A stretch of 64,000 bases of DNA from Gracilibacillus kekensis (GTDB lineage Bacteria > Bacillota > Bacilli > Bacillales > Amphibacillaceae): the NCBI RefSeq assembly GCF_900143085.1, contig NZ_FRCZ01000006.1, positions 77,526-141,525 on the forward strand. Reading direction: 5' to 3'. Below are positions 44,398 through 54,205 of the stretch, piece after piece. Below the pieces are notes generated by a model that ran no database searches, was not told where the DNA came from, and saw nothing but the letters and a program-made list of their open reading frames with translations. The position numbers were made by a program, and so were the translations under genes. Positions within the stretch are counted from its first letter, which is position 1; every line of letters starts with the position of its first letter.

Positions 44398-45244
44398 AAT
44401 TATAGGGATTCTAATTTTTTTAATTGCAGTTGCAATTTTTTGTTTGCAATTAGGTAGTTTTATAGCTCAACCTCTTTATCAAGCAGAGTATATTGATAAC
44501 CGCTTGTTCTACTTATTTAATATAATCATTGTGCTTAGTCTTGGAATAAGTATGTTACTACTGCTTTCGCTAAATAAAAGGCGAATAACTATAATTGTTA
44601 CTATAGGAATCATTATGACAGCAATAAATGTCTACTTGATGTATGAAAGTAATCAAGGAATAAAAAATATTACAAGTGTGTCGCCAAGTGGGGAAGAAGT
44701 GTTTGCTATTAAAAGTAATACATACACTGGAGAAGCGACATATTATCGCAGTTATTTTCGAATATTAGGCCGACCTCATAAAGAATTATCACAGGTTATT
44801 GAGAAGGGTGGACCAATCAATTGGTTAACGGATGATATTGCGGTTTTTACTTACCTTGATAAAAATCAACATATTCAGCAATTTGTCGGGACATATGGTG
44901 ATCGTCAGGATGGCAGGTCATATTATTATGTTGGCAGTCAAATACGTGGTAATTGGCAAGGAGAAAATACACGAGTTATCGCTAATTCAGATGGTATTAC
45001 CATCATGCAACAGGGCAACGATCATTTTTTTGATTGGGATCATGTACAACAATATGGAACATTAGCAATTGTTTTGTCAGAAAATGACCAAGCAAAATGG
45101 ACGATTGCTCTAGGGGCGGATTTTTCATTTGATGATCATACACCAGAGCCTCCTACTGGTGAAATTATTTTGTATAAAGCTAAGTTAAAAAATACTGAAG
45201 CAATTGCTTTAGAATACATAGGTGAAGCACAATCTATGCAATAA
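44381..45244 (+). CDS. Membrane protein of unknown function paired with Asp-box protein
   Basis: A 287-residue protein with three N-terminal membrane helices (IIGILIFLIAVAIFCLQLG, LFNIIIVLSLGISMLLLL and IIVTIGIIMTAINVYLM), then an extracytoplasmic domain of about 190 residues. I recognise no family. It overlaps the Asp-box gene by 17 bases and both are probably surface proteins acting together. The domain has a repeated beta-rich pattern (SPSGEEVFAI, DDIAVFTYLD, TRVIANSDGITIM) that could form another propeller-like fold. Confidence 0.6.
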   Translation: MKKWVKIIGILIFLIAVAIFCLQLGSFIAQPLYQAEYIDNRLFYLFNIIIVLSLGISMLLLLSLNKRRITIIVTIGIIMTAINVYLMYESNQGIKNITSVSPSGEEVFAIKSNTYTGEATYYRSYFRILGRPHKELSQVIEKGGPINWLTDDIAVFTYLDKNQHIQQFVGTYGDRQDGRSYYYVGSQIRGNWQGENTRVIANSDGITIMQQGNDHFFDWDHVQQYGTLAIVLSENDQAKWTIALGADFSFDDHTPEPPTGEIILYKAKLKNTEAIALEYIGEAQSMQ

Positions 45245-45287
45245 TCTATGATAAACTAAAACTATAATCTTCTTAGGAGGGATCAAC

Positions 45288-46637
45288 TTGGTGCGTAATA
45301 TTCAGTCAAAAGTGCGTGAAACCAATCGATTATTACGACAAAAATCCTTACACACGATTCTGGAACAATTAGATAACCAAGTAATGGAATTAACAAAAAA
45401 GGATCGGCGAAAAAAATACAATAAAATGAAGCAGGATGCATATAGCTTTTTCCGAGGCAGTGCCTATCTGTTCTATTATGATCTTACCAAAATACCATTT
45501 AGCTTCCATACAAAGGAAGAAAAATCAACATGGATAATGGGTGACATGCATTTCGATAATTTTAGTAGTTTTCAAGATGAGGCAGGAAACCTTGTCTTTG
45601 ATGTAGACGATTTTGATGAAGGCTACCTTGGGTCCTATTTATATGATGTTTTAAGAATGGTCGTTAGTATTCGTTTACTAGCAGAACAACAGGGAGTGAC
45701 AGAGCAAGATGATCAGGATGAGTTAGTTATTTCCTTTTTAAACACTTATCGAAAACAAATCAAAAAGTTTGCGAAACGTGAAGAAGACCCGACGCAACTT
45801 CATTTTACAAGAGATAATACCAAAGGGCCGATCAAAAAGACATTGGAAAAACTGGGAGAACGCAAAGATACACATGAATTGCATAAACAAACGATCCTTA
45901 ATGAACAACGGGAAAGAGAGTTTAATCGAGACAAGGAAAAATTAGAAGAAGTTACGACAAGAGAGTATAAAGAAATCACTCGGAATTGGCATAACTATTT
46001 AGACTCACTACCGACTGATTTATATAAAGGTGAGCAACATTATCAGATAAAAGACATTGTTAAGAAAACAGGATCTGGTGTCGCATCGACAGGTTTAAAA
46101 AGGTATTATGTGTTAATCGAAGGAGTTCATAGTGAGGATCATGATGATGTTATATTAGAGGTGAAAGAAGCACGTCCAGCAGTACCAGCATATTTTCTAC
46201 CTTATAACGAAATGTTTTGGAGCAAATATCCACATCAAGGAGAGCGAGTAGTCGCGACCCAAAAAGCAATGCATCATCAAGCAGATGCTTATCTAGGTTA
46301 CTTCTCGATCGGAAAACGTGAATTTTATGTAAGGGAGAGATGTGCTTATGATAAAGATATTTCCCTTAAGCATTTAAGCGAGTTAAAACCAATCAAACAG
46401 TCGGTGAAGATCATGGGGAAAATCGCAGCGAAGATTCATGCTAGAGCTGATCAAGATATTCAAGAAGATTTATTAGACTATCATAGTGAAGATGAGATTC
46501 ATAACATGATTAAAGAAAACAAAGATGCTTTTATTCATGAGCTTGTGCTATGGTCACGTTTTTATAAAGAACAAGTAGAAAAAGATTATGCGTTATTTTT
46601 GGATTGGTTAAAAACTTATTATTACAAAAATAATTAA
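45288..46637 (+). CDS. DUF2252 family protein (kinase-like fold)
   Basis: A 449-residue protein of the DUF2252 family. The segments FFRGSAYLFYYDL, MGDMHFDNFSSF (residues about 84-95) and FDVDDFDEGYLGSYLYDVLRM resemble the catalytic HxDxxxxN and DxD parts of aminoglycoside-phosphotransferase-like kinases, so phosphotransfer on an unknown small substrate is plausible. Start TTG at 45288 or GTG at 45291, both after AGGAGGG. It lies just upstream of moaB with an 18-base gap but has no known molybdenum link. Confidence 0.8.
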   Translation: MVRNIQSKVRETNRLLRQKSLHTILEQLDNQVMELTKKDRRKKYNKMKQDAYSFFRGSAYLFYYDLTKIPFSFHTKEEKSTWIMGDMHFDNFSSFQDEAGNLVFDVDDFDEGYLGSYLYDVLRMVVSIRLLAEQQGVTEQDDQDELVISFLNTYRKQIKKFAKREEDPTQLHFTRDNTKGPIKKTLEKLGERKDTHELHKQTILNEQREREFNRDKEKLEEVTTREYKEITRNWHNYLDSLPTDLYKGEQHYQIKDIVKKTGSGVASTGLKRYYVLIEGVHSEDHDDVILEVKEARPAVPAYFLPYNEMFWSKYPHQGERVVATQKAMHHQADAYLGYFSIGKREFYVRERCAYDKDISLKHLSELKPIKQSVKIMGKIAAKIHARADQDIQEDLLDYHSEDEIHNMIKENKDAFIHELVLWSRFYKEQVEKDYALFLDWLKTYYYKNN

Positions 46638-46654
46638 AAGGAGCCTTTAAAGAG

Positions 46655-47164
46655 ATGTCTGACGCACACAAAAAAGAAGCGCCAAGCTCAGTAAGATGCA
46701 AAATAATTACCGTTAGTGATACACGGACAAAAGAGACAGATAAAAGTGGACAATTAATGTGCCACTTTTTAGAGCAAAATAATCATCAAGTAGCTGCACA
46801 CCAAATCGTAAAAGACGTACAGAATGAAATCAAATTAGCAATAGAGGATGGAATTACCCAATCCAACATTGATGCGATTTTAATCAATGGTGGAACAGGA
46901 ATTGCCAAAAGAGATGTCACCATTGAAGTAGTGGAGAACTTGCTGGATAAACCAATGCCAGGCTTTGGAGAAATATTTCGAGTTCTAAGCTACCAAGAGG
47001 ATATCGGTTCCGCTGCAATCCTTTCACGAGCAACAGCAGGTGTTATCCAGGATAAAGCTGTTTTTGCAACACCAGGCTCATCAGGAGCTGTAAAATTAGC
47101 AATGGAAAAGTTAATTATCCCAGAGCTTGGCCATGTGATGAGAGAAATCAATAAAGACTTATAG
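46655..47164 (+). CDS. moaB: Molybdenum cofactor protein MoaB
   Basis: A 169-residue MoaB/MogA-fold protein, which binds molybdopterin and adenylates it or assists in Mo insertion. Family motifs are VSDTRTKETDKSG, LINGGTGIAKRDVT and PGFGEIFR with ATPGSSGAV. RBS AAAAGGAG. Together with moaC and modAB nearby it serves molybdoenzymes, of which nitrate reductase is the most likely given narK at 56800. Confidence 0.93.
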   Translation: MSDAHKKEAPSSVRCKIITVSDTRTKETDKSGQLMCHFLEQNNHQVAAHQIVKDVQNEIKLAIEDGITQSNIDAILINGGTGIAKRDVTIEVVENLLDKPMPGFGEIFRVLSYQEDIGSAAILSRATAGVIQDKAVFATPGSSGAVKLAMEKLIIPELGHVMREINKDL

Positions 47165-47201
47165 ACCATTGTTTTAATCAAAACCAAAGGTGGCATTTAG
47201 G

Positions 47202-47333
47202 ATGAGGAAAAGGAAATTAGAAGAAATCAATCTTATTATTGAAAAAAACCGTAAATTAGCGAATGAAACGATTTACAAATCCTTGCCACCTAAGAGACGA
47301 AAAAGATCATGGACCAGAACACTTGGGGAATGA
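47202..47333 (+). CDS. Small basic protein, possibly truncated by a stop
   Basis: ATG at 47202 follows AAAGGTGG (47186-47193) at 8 bases and gives 43 residues, very basic (KRKLEEINLIIEKNRKLANE, PPKRRKRSW). The frame stays open past the TGA at 47331-47333 for another 33 codons with protein-like content (EALDEIAVASWKKAEAEGK), up to 47435. It could be a real small protein or a remnant of a gene of about 77 codons. Unrecognised. Confidence 0.35.
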   Translation: MRKRKLEEINLIIEKNRKLANETIYKSLPPKRRKRSWTRTLGE

Positions 47334-47676
47334 GAGGCTCTCGACGAAATTGCGGTAGCTAGTTGGAAAAAAGCTGAAGCAGAAGGCAAAATAAAGCGAA
47401 TATCGAAAAGGAAAATGTATTATGATTACCGCTGAAAAAAAACTATTAGGTGGATTAACAGTTGAAATATACACTCGAAATGACTATCAAACACATGATA
47501 TTGATACGCACTAAAAAAAGTATCTTGAATTAAGTCTTTTGTCTGTCCATGGTCGCTAAGTATATAAATTTATCATACCAATCATGTAAACGGTCGAGTT
47601 GCAAGCTCCCTATTCCTTTCTGTTCCAACTAACCTAACAGCGGATGATTGTTTGAAAAGTTACACACTAATAAAAA
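47334..47676. pseudogene. Region of gene remnants between moaB and moaC
   Basis: Holds the continuation of the interrupted frame above, a 30-codon frame starting with ATG at 47422 (to 47514) that overlaps it, and on the minus strand a 32-codon frame from TTG 47628 to 47530 (RLHDWYDKFIYLATMD). None is complete or recognised; the mix suggests decayed genes. Confidence 0.35.
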
Positions 47677-47701
47677 AATCACCCAATCTATTTGAGTGAT
47701 T
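47672..47701 (-). terminator. Terminator after moaC
   Basis: On the minus strand AATCACTC and GGGTGATT form a stem followed by TTTTTT (plus positions 47701 down to 47672). Confidence 0.7.
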
Positions 47702-48186
47702 CATTCCTCTCTTCTGTATATCCCACTTTTGCCACCTGTTTTCTCTACTAAATAAGTTTGACCAATAATCATTCCTTTGTCGACGGCTTTACACATGTCA
47801 TAAACCGTTAATGCCGTTACAGAAGCAGCCGTTAATGCCTCCATTTCAACACCAGTACTTCCCTTTGTCTTTGCTTCAACCGTTATAACCAATTCATATG
47901 TATCCTTATCCTGCACCCAATCGAACTGAATATTTACGCCACTCAATGGCAACGGGTGACACATTGGGATAATCGTCGAAGTCTGTTTAGCTGCCATAAT
48001 CCCCGCTACTTGTGCAACAGAGAGGACATCGCCCTTACCAATGGTCTGGTCGATTATTTTTGAATATATTTCTTTGTTGACAAAAATGCTAGAGCGAGCA
48101 ATAGCAGTCCTGCTTGTCACTTTTTTATCGGATATATCGACCATTTTGGCTCTGCCTTGTTCATTGATATGTGAAAAATCTGTCAT
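47701..48186 (-). CDS. moaC: Cyclic pyranopterin monophosphate synthase
   Basis: Second half of the first molybdopterin step, turning the MoaA product into cPMP. The 161-residue protein has [14 protein letters not shown], the conserved [16 protein letters not shown] and [23 protein letters not shown], and a terminal KSGIYRR. GGTTGGTG precedes the ATG on the minus strand. It is a single gene convergent with moaB and divergent from modA. Confidence 0.95.
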   Translation of the reverse strand: MTDFSHINEQGRAKMVDISDKKVTSRTAIARSSIFVNKEIYSKIIDQTIGKGDVLSVAQVAGIMAAKQTSTIIPMCHPLPLSGVNIQFDWVQDKDTYELVITVEAKTKGSTGVEMEALTAASVTALTVYDMCKAVDKGMIIGQTYLVEKTGGKSGIYRREE

Positions 48187-48325
48187 CTACATCACCAACC
48201 TTTTTCCTCTCATTATACTATATTTAAAGAGTACATCCAGCTGTGAGGTTTCTCACTTTCTAATATTAGCGCTCTAAGTTAACATGTTATAATAGTAAGA
48301 TACAAGTATAGAAAGGTTTTAGAAA

Positions 48326-49102
48326 ATGAATAAACGTTGTATAGCATATGTTTTGTCGGCCGTTCTTCTACTCGCAGGCTGCCAATCTAAAGAACAGGAA
48401 ATTACCATATCTGCAGCAGCTTCACTTACAGATGTGTTAGAAGAAGTTGTCATTTTATTTGAACAAGAATATCCTTCTATACAAATATCTCTTAACCTGG
48501 GAGGATCGGGAGCCTTGAGTCAGCAGATCATTCAGGGAGCACCAGCTGATATTTTCTTATCTGCTTCTATCGATAAATTTGATCTTGTACGACATGAGGG
48601 ATTATTAGATGGACAATTTATCCAACCTCTAGTAATGAATAAATTGGTTTGGATTCAAGCAAAAGGAACAACTTCTTTCAAAACAATTGATCAGATCAAC
48701 CGCATTGCAATAGGTACACCGGAATCCGTACCGGCCGGCAAGTATGCAAAAGAAGCATTTACAGACATCGAGATTTTCACAAAGCTAGAAAGCAAGTTCG
48801 TATATACGAAAGATGTAAGACAAGTTCTTCAATATGTAGAGACAGAAAATGTGGATGCAGGCATTGTATATCAAACAGATGCAGAAATATCTGAAGCAGT
48901 ACAAATTAATAAAGAATTACCATTAGGAGAATATGATCCGATTATCTATCCAGTTGGTATTTTAAAGGAAACCCAACAAAAAGAGGCTGCGGAGACATTT
49001 TATCGATTCTTACAAACTGAAGAAGTGATTGAACTATTTAAACAATATGGATTTTTAGAAATAGATGGTGACATAGATGGAAGCATTTTTTCAACCAATT
49101 AA
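48326..49102 (+). CDS. modA: Molybdate-binding lipoprotein
   Basis: Extracellular molybdate-binding protein, 258 residues. The signal peptide ends in LLLAGC. The mature part has ITISAAASLTDVLEEV, GGSGALSQQIIQGAPADIFLSA and VPAGKYAKEAF, the usual oxyanion-binding segments of ModA. It overlaps modB by 26 bases. Short and simple promoter region with TATAAT at 48288-48293. Confidence 0.92.
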   Translation: MNKRCIAYVLSAVLLLAGCQSKEQEITISAAASLTDVLEEVVILFEQEYPSIQISLNLGGSGALSQQIIQGAPADIFLSASIDKFDLVRHEGLLDGQFIQPLVMNKLVWIQAKGTTSFKTIDQINRIAIGTPESVPAGKYAKEAFTDIEIFTKLESKFVYTKDVRQVLQYVETENVDAGIVYQTDAEISEAVQINKELPLGEYDPIIYPVGILKETQQKEAAETFYRFLQTEEVIELFKQYGFLEIDGDIDGSIFSTN

Positions 49103-49727
49103 ATTATCTCTAATTGTTTCGTTGATTGCACTAATCATTGTTTCTACAATTGGAATTACCATTGCATTTGTAATGGCGAAAAAACAATTCAAAGGAAAAG
49201 TTTGGATCGAAACGGTACTGTTATTACCAATTGTCTTGCCTCCTACTGTGATTGGATTTATCTTAATTATGCTATTTGGTCAAAATGGTATATTAGGAGA
49301 ATTGACTAAATTCCTTTTCAATCAGACACTGATGTTTACTATTTGGGCAGCAGTTATTGCAGCAGTAGTTGTCGCTTTTCCACTTATGTATCAATCGGTT
49401 AAGACGGGTTTGTCTTTTGTCGATCACCATATCGAAGACGCCGCTAGAGTCGATGGTGCTAATGAATGGAAGGTATTCCGTTTTATTACACTGCCACTTA
49501 TCCAAAAGTCTATCTTGTCGGGAACGATTCTTAGCTTTGCGCGAGCACTAGGGGAATTTGGTGCTACTTTAATGTTTGCTGGTAATATTCCTGGGCGGAC
49601 CCAGACAATACCAATGGCGATATATGTTGCTTTTGAATCGAACAACATGGCATTAGCTTGGACATGGGTAATGTCTATTATTGTCGTATCATTTATTATG
49701 TTGCTTTTTTTACGTAAATCTGCCTAA
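49077..49727 (+). CDS. modB: Molybdate ABC transporter permease
   Basis: A 216-residue permease with about five membrane helices. The EAA loop reads HHIEDAARVDGANEWKVF, then ITLPLI, and the C-terminal RALGEFGATLMFAGN is diagnostic for ModB/CysT-type permeases. There is no modC ATPase in the window; B. subtilis YvgL-YvgM likewise lack one, so an ATPase from elsewhere must serve. Confidence 0.92.
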   Translation: MEAFFQPIKLSLIVSLIALIIVSTIGITIAFVMAKKQFKGKVWIETVLLLPIVLPPTVIGFILIMLFGQNGILGELTKFLFNQTLMFTIWAAVIAAVVVAFPLMYQSVKTGLSFVDHHIEDAARVDGANEWKVFRFITLPLIQKSILSGTILSFARALGEFGATLMFAGNIPGRTQTIPMAIYVAFESNNMALAWTWVMSIIVVSFIMLLFLRKSA

Positions 49728-49821
49728 AAAAAAGTCATAAATTTGTAAATAACTCACAATGCAAACGCTATCAATCCATGATAAAATGAGGAGAAATGAA
49801 AAAGAAGATGAGGAGATTATA

Positions 49822-51564
49822 ATGAATGATCATTTATATAGATGGAGAAATAAAGAAATTCGTAAGCAAGTAGCTGTGATTGATGAAAAAGAACCCCCAA
49901 CTTTGGTATTAAAGAATGCATACTATTTGAATGTCTTTATGCGAAAATGGTTGGAAGCTCATATCTGGATATATCGTGATCGTATTGTGTATGTAGGGTC
50001 CCGATTACCTGACTCACTTGTAGATGTCGAGGTTGTTGACTGTACAGGAAAATATATCGTACCTGGTTATATTGAACCACACGCACATCCGTTTCAACTT
50101 TATAACCCTTATGAATTAGCTATGTATGCCGGACAAACAGGAACAACAACATTGATGAATGACAACTTACCATGGCTTTATTTAACCAACAGGGAGAAAG
50201 CGTTTACATTGCTTGAAGATTTTATGAAATTACCAGTATCGATGTATTGGTGGGCACGGTTTGATTCACAGTCCGAGATAAATGAAGAACAGGAAATTTT
50301 TAATGACGAAGAAGTTCATGCCTGGCTGCAACATGAGGCAGTTGTACAAGGAGGAGAACTCACGGCATGGCCACAGGTTTTACGCGATGATGACCGTATT
50401 TTATATTGGATGCAAGAAGCGAAACGACTCAGAAAGCCTGTAGAAGGGCATTTTCCAGGTGCTTCAGAGAAAACATTGGTGAAATTAAAGTTGCTAGGTG
50501 TAAGCTCTGATCATGAAGCTTTGTCTGGAGAAGAAGTCTTTAATCGTATCTCAATGGGTTATCGGGTGGGTTTACGTAATTCTTCCGTCCGACCTGATTT
50601 AGAAAAGTTGTTAGTAGAATTACAGGAATTAGGTATCAACTCCTATGATTTCTTAACAATGACAACGGATGGCTCAACACCTGCCTTTTATAAAAAAGGC
50701 ATTATTAATCAGTGTATTCAAATCGCTATTGATAGTGGCGTACCAGAGATTGAAGCCTATATGATGGGGACCTATAATGCTGCTGAGCAATTTCATTTAG
50801 AAGAGAGATTAGGAGGAATTGCCCCTGGACGTGTTGCGCATTTGAATATATTGACAACATCTGATAATGCTACACCTGAATCGGTGATATCAAAAGGAAA
50901 ATGGCTAAAAAAAGACGGCGAGTTAGTAAACCAAGATGTTGATATTAATTGGGAAAAATACGGATTAGGTAAACTTGAATTAGACTGGCAGTTAACGGAA
51001 CGTGATCTGCAATTTTCAATGCCTGTCGGATTAAAAATGGTGAACGATGTCATTATGAAACCATATCCGATTGCTATTGATGCAAATACGGAAAAAATAA
51101 TAAATTCTACGGAAGAATCTTTTCTAATGTTAGTAGATCGAGAAGGTGACTGGCGTGTGAATACGATTATCAAAGGATTTACCAAAACACTTGGGGGGCT
51201 AGCCAGTTCTTATTCTCTTACAGGAGACATTGTTTTAATTGGAAAAAGTAAATCCGATTTATTACTCGCTTTTTCTAGAATGAAGGAAATTGGTGGCGGA
51301 ATCGTATTAGTTCATGAAGGGGAAGTCATTTTCGAATTGCCACTAACAATAGCTGGAATGATGTACGACGGAAGTATGCCGGATCTAATGGTGGAAGATC
51401 AAAAATTGAAAGATATATTGATTGAACATGGCTATCAGTATCAAGATCCACCATACAACTTGCTATTTTTATCATCGATGCATTTGCCATTCGTTCGGAT
51501 AACACCATTAGGGATTATTGATGTAAAGAAAAAAGATATCTTATTTCCAGCGATTATGCGATGA
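49822..51564 (+). CDS. yerA: Adenine deaminase-like amidohydrolase YerA
   Basis: A 580-residue amidohydrolase of the adenine deaminase family. The metal-binding PHAHP follows GKYIVPGYIE; later segments are VEGHFPGASEK, SDHEALSGEEV and TTDGSTPAF. The ATG at 49822 has GATGAGGAG upstream and gives the same length as B. subtilis YerA; an ATG at 49759 is in frame but unsupported. True AdeC activity is not certain for YerA proteins. It follows the purine operon closely in B. subtilis; here about 7.5 kb of other genes has been inserted. Confidence 0.87.
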   Translation: MNDHLYRWRNKEIRKQVAVIDEKEPPTLVLKNAYYLNVFMRKWLEAHIWIYRDRIVYVGSRLPDSLVDVEVVDCTGKYIVPGYIEPHAHPFQLYNPYELAMYAGQTGTTTLMNDNLPWLYLTNREKAFTLLEDFMKLPVSMYWWARFDSQSEINEEQEIFNDEEVHAWLQHEAVVQGGELTAWPQVLRDDDRILYWMQEAKRLRKPVEGHFPGASEKTLVKLKLLGVSSDHEALSGEEVFNRISMGYRVGLRNSSVRPDLEKLLVELQELGINSYDFLTMTTDGSTPAFYKKGIINQCIQIAIDSGVPEIEAYMMGTYNAAEQFHLEERLGGIAPGRVAHLNILTTSDNATPESVISKGKWLKKDGELVNQDVDINWEKYGLGKLELDWQLTERDLQFSMPVGLKMVNDVIMKPYPIAIDANTEKIINSTEESFLMLVDREGDWRVNTIIKGFTKTLGGLASSYSLTGDIVLIGKSKSDLLLAFSRMKEIGGGIVLVHEGEVIFELPLTIAGMMYDGSMPDLMVEDQKLKDILIEHGYQYQDPPYNLLFLSSMHLPFVRITPLGIIDVKKKDILFPAIMR

Positions 51565-51656
51565 TTTTTTGTTATACTATAAATAGTTCAATCGGCATGC
51601 ATTTGATTGTATGCCGATCTTTGATTTCTACATATATTAAAAAAGGTGGAAGACAG

Positions 51657-52703
51657 ATGAAAAAGTTATTATTAGTTATTTTTATATTGCTTTTTTCTTT
51701 AGTTGCTTGTTCCAAGGATGAAGAAACAGCTAAGGAACCTGAACCAGAAGAGGATTCGGTAGAAGAAGTGATAGAAGAACCTGAAGAGCCAGAAGAACCA
51801 GAACATATTTATCCGTTAACTGGTATGGAAGCAGAACAAGCGGCAAAGGGAAGAATGATAGCAGTTATGGTCAATAACCATCCTAAAGCCAGACCGCAAA
51901 CAGGTCTGTCACAAGCAGATACTGTATTTGAAATCTTAGCGGAAGGTAACATTACCCGATTTATGGCAATTTTTCATAGTAATATTCCTGAACGGGTGGG
52001 GCCGGTGCGTAGTGCAAGACCTTATTATTTTAATTTAGCGGATGATTATAATGCCATTTATGTATATCATGGTGCAGCTAATTTTATTGAAGATATGATC
52101 CAAAACGGTGCAGCACAAGGATTAAACGGCATGTATTACGATAATGACAAAGTATTATTTGAGCGTTCCAGTGATCGTGTTGCTCCCCACAACTCTTATG
52201 CCTTATTTGATGGTATTTATCAACGTGCTGAGGAACAAGGGTATTCATTGGATGCGGAGTATCAACCCCTTACTTTTATTGAGGAAGATGCAGAATTAGC
52301 TGGGGAATCTGCTACAGATGTTCAATTTAGTTATAGTAATTATTCAGTAAGATATGTCTATAATCAAGAAGAGAAAAGTTACGAACGGTATAGTGATGGA
52401 GTACAAACAGTAGAAAAGACAGATAGTACACCTATCATGCTTGATAATGTCTTAATTATGGAGACGCCACACCAAGTGATTGATGATGCTGGTCGTCGTG
52501 AAATTGATTTGGAATCTGGTGGCAATGCTTTATTACTACAGCAAGGTAAAGTACAACACGTGCAATGGGAGCGAAATGATGGTAGAATAATCCCAACAAA
52601 GGATGGAGAGCCAGTTCCGTTTGTACCAGGTCAAACATGGGTAAACGTTATCCCGACTAGTCCTGGTATTGATGGTGTTCAACTATCTAGTGGAACGGAA
52701 TAA
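51657..52703 (+). CDS. yerB: YerB-like lipoprotein, DUF3048
   Basis: A 348-residue putative lipoprotein. The start at 51657 is set by AAAGGTGG and by the signal peptide MKKLLLVIFILLFSLVAC that begins there; a longer frame from 51561 is rejected. The lipobox is SLVAC, followed by a Glu/Pro-rich linker, then DUF3048 (PLTGMEA, MVNNHPKARPQTGLSQADTVFEI in parts, and GPVRSARPYYF). Function unknown. Position between yerA and yerC is as in B. subtilis. Confidence 0.92.
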   Translation: MKKLLLVIFILLFSLVACSKDEETAKEPEPEEDSVEEVIEEPEEPEEPEHIYPLTGMEAEQAAKGRMIAVMVNNHPKARPQTGLSQADTVFEILAEGNITRFMAIFHSNIPERVGPVRSARPYYFNLADDYNAIYVYHGAANFIEDMIQNGAAQGLNGMYYDNDKVLFERSSDRVAPHNSYALFDGIYQRAEEQGYSLDAEYQPLTFIEEDAELAGESATDVQFSYSNYSVRYVYNQEEKSYERYSDGVQTVEKTDSTPIMLDNVLIMETPHQVIDDAGRREIDLESGGNALLLQQGKVQHVQWERNDGRIIPTKDGEPVPFVPGQTWVNVIPTSPGIDGVQLSSGTE

Positions 52704-52827
52704 CTTGAGGCTTCAATCAGGGTTTTCGACTCCCGCTATACTCGATGAAACTTATCAGAAAGATATATTTCAATTTTTATAGGTATTACAGATGTCTACA
52801 GCGCGTTAAAAAGGAGAGGTGTATACC

Positions 52828-53130
52828 ATGCAAATTGATAAATTGCGTGGCAAACAATTAGATCAATTATTCGATGCTGTTTTAACACTGAAAAATCGCG
52901 AAGAATGTTATCGTTTTTTTGATGATATTGCAACAATGAATGAAATCCAGTCACTAGCACAACGACTGCATGTTGCTAAAATGCTTGATGAAGGTCAAAC
53001 ATATACCACAATTGCAAAAGAGTCGAGTGCATCAACGACAACAATTTCACGTGTCAAGCGTTGTTTAGCCTATGGTAATGATGGCTATCGTATTGTGTTG
53101 GACCGTTTAAAGGAAGAGGAACAGGAGTAG
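52828..53130 (+). CDS. yerC: TrpR-like regulator YerC/YecD
   Basis: A 100-residue protein of the YerC/YecD TrpR-like family. The helix-turn-helix lies near residues 55-85 (LDEGQTYTTIAKESSASTTT, then ISRVKRCL), and the N-terminal helices are QLDQLFDAVLTLKNREECYRFFDDI. ATG at 52828 with AAGGAGAGG upstream. It is conserved beside pcrB-pcrA-ligA in Bacillus; its targets are not known. Confidence 0.92.
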   Translation: MQIDKLRGKQLDQLFDAVLTLKNREECYRFFDDIATMNEIQSLAQRLHVAKMLDEGQTYTTIAKESSASTTTISRVKRCLAYGNDGYRIVLDRLKEEEQE

Positions 53131-53137
53131 AATAATC

Positions 53138-53167
53138 AAGAGTGCCTGCTTTTAGGTACTCTTTTTC
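53138..53167 (+). terminator. Terminator after yerC
   Basis: AAGAGTGCCT (53138-53147) pairs with AGGTACTCTT (53154-53163, one mismatch), followed by TTTC. Confidence 0.75.
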
Positions 53168-53208
53168 GACGTTTATAAAGTGAAACTTTGATTAGTGGAG
53201 GGAACTAG

Positions 53209-54195
53209 ATGATTAGATTTGGCGTAATAGGAACTAATTGGATTACCGATCGTTTTATTGATGGTGCAAGTAAATTAGAAAATTTTGAATTAAGTGCTGT
53301 CTATTCAAGAACAGAAGATAATGCTGAAGCATTTGCTAGTAAATATCAAGTAGAAACAATATTCACGGATGTGGAAGCATTCGTGAACAGCGACTCCATC
53401 GATGCGGTCTATATTGCATCACCAACTGCCCTGCACAGCGAACATGCGATTACCTGCATGAACGGCGGGAAACATGTGATTGTTGAGAAACCTTTTGCTT
53501 CAAATGAACGAGAAGTTTTGCAAATGATCGAAACCGCTAAGAGAAATAACGTTACTTTAATGGAAGCTATGAAAACAACACATGTCCCTAACTTTAAGTT
53601 AATGAAAGAGAGTCTTGATAAAATTGGACCTGTTCGTCGTTATGTAGCGAACTTCTGTCAGTATTCTTCTCGCTATGATAAATATAAAGAAGGAATCGTC
53701 TTGAACGCTTTTAAGCCAGAGTTATCAAATGGATCGCTAATGGACATTGGTGTTTATTGCCTATACCCAATGGTAGCTTTGTTTGGAGAACCAACCCGAG
53801 TAAAAGCAACAGCATATATGCTGGAATCTGGGGTGGATGGAGAAGGAACGGTTACAGTAGATTATCCTGATTTAAATGGTGTAGCCATGTTCTCGAAAAT
53901 CACGAATTCTTCAATGCCATCAGAGATACAAGGGGAAAAAGGATCGATTGTTATTGGGAAGTTTTCGGATATGAATGATCTGAAAATCGTTTATCATGAT
54001 GGCACCGAAGAAGTCTTAGATACTGGCCAGGAAGAAAACACGATGTATTATGAAGCAAAATCATTTATCGAAACCATTGAGGACGGAAAAATAGAAAATG
54101 ATGTGAATACATGGGATTCTTCGTTAGCAACAATGCGGATATTGGATCAAGCGCGAGAAGAAATAGGGCTTCGATTTCCGGCAGATCAAAAGTGA
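53209..54195 (+). CDS. Gfo/Idh/MocA-family oxidoreductase
   Basis: A 328-residue NAD(P)-dependent oxidoreductase. The Rossmann start is FGVIGTNWITDRF, with the family motif VEKPFASN (catalytic Lys) and MDIGVYCLYPM in the C-terminal domain. Substrates of this family are usually sugars, inositols or their derivatives; this one cannot be assigned. It sits alone between yerC and the convergent ahpF gene. Directly after its stop codon comes a 51-bp repeat array. Confidence 0.85.
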   Translation: MIRFGVIGTNWITDRFIDGASKLENFELSAVYSRTEDNAEAFASKYQVETIFTDVEAFVNSDSIDAVYIASPTALHSEHAITCMNGGKHVIVEKPFASNEREVLQMIETAKRNNVTLMEAMKTTHVPNFKLMKESLDKIGPVRRYVANFCQYSSRYDKYKEGIVLNAFKPELSNGSLMDIGVYCLYPMVALFGEPTRVKATAYMLESGVDGEGTVTVDYPDLNGVAMFSKITNSSMPSEIQGEKGSIVIGKFSDMNDLKIVYHDGTEEVLDTGQEENTMYYEAKSFIETIEDGKIENDVNTWDSSLATMRILDQAREEIGLRFPADQK

Positions 54196-54205
54196 AATGC
54201 AAGTT

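Noticed and set aside
49759-49821. Longer N-terminus for yerA
   Set aside because: The upstream ATG lacks a ribosome-binding site, while ATG 49822 has one and gives the family length.
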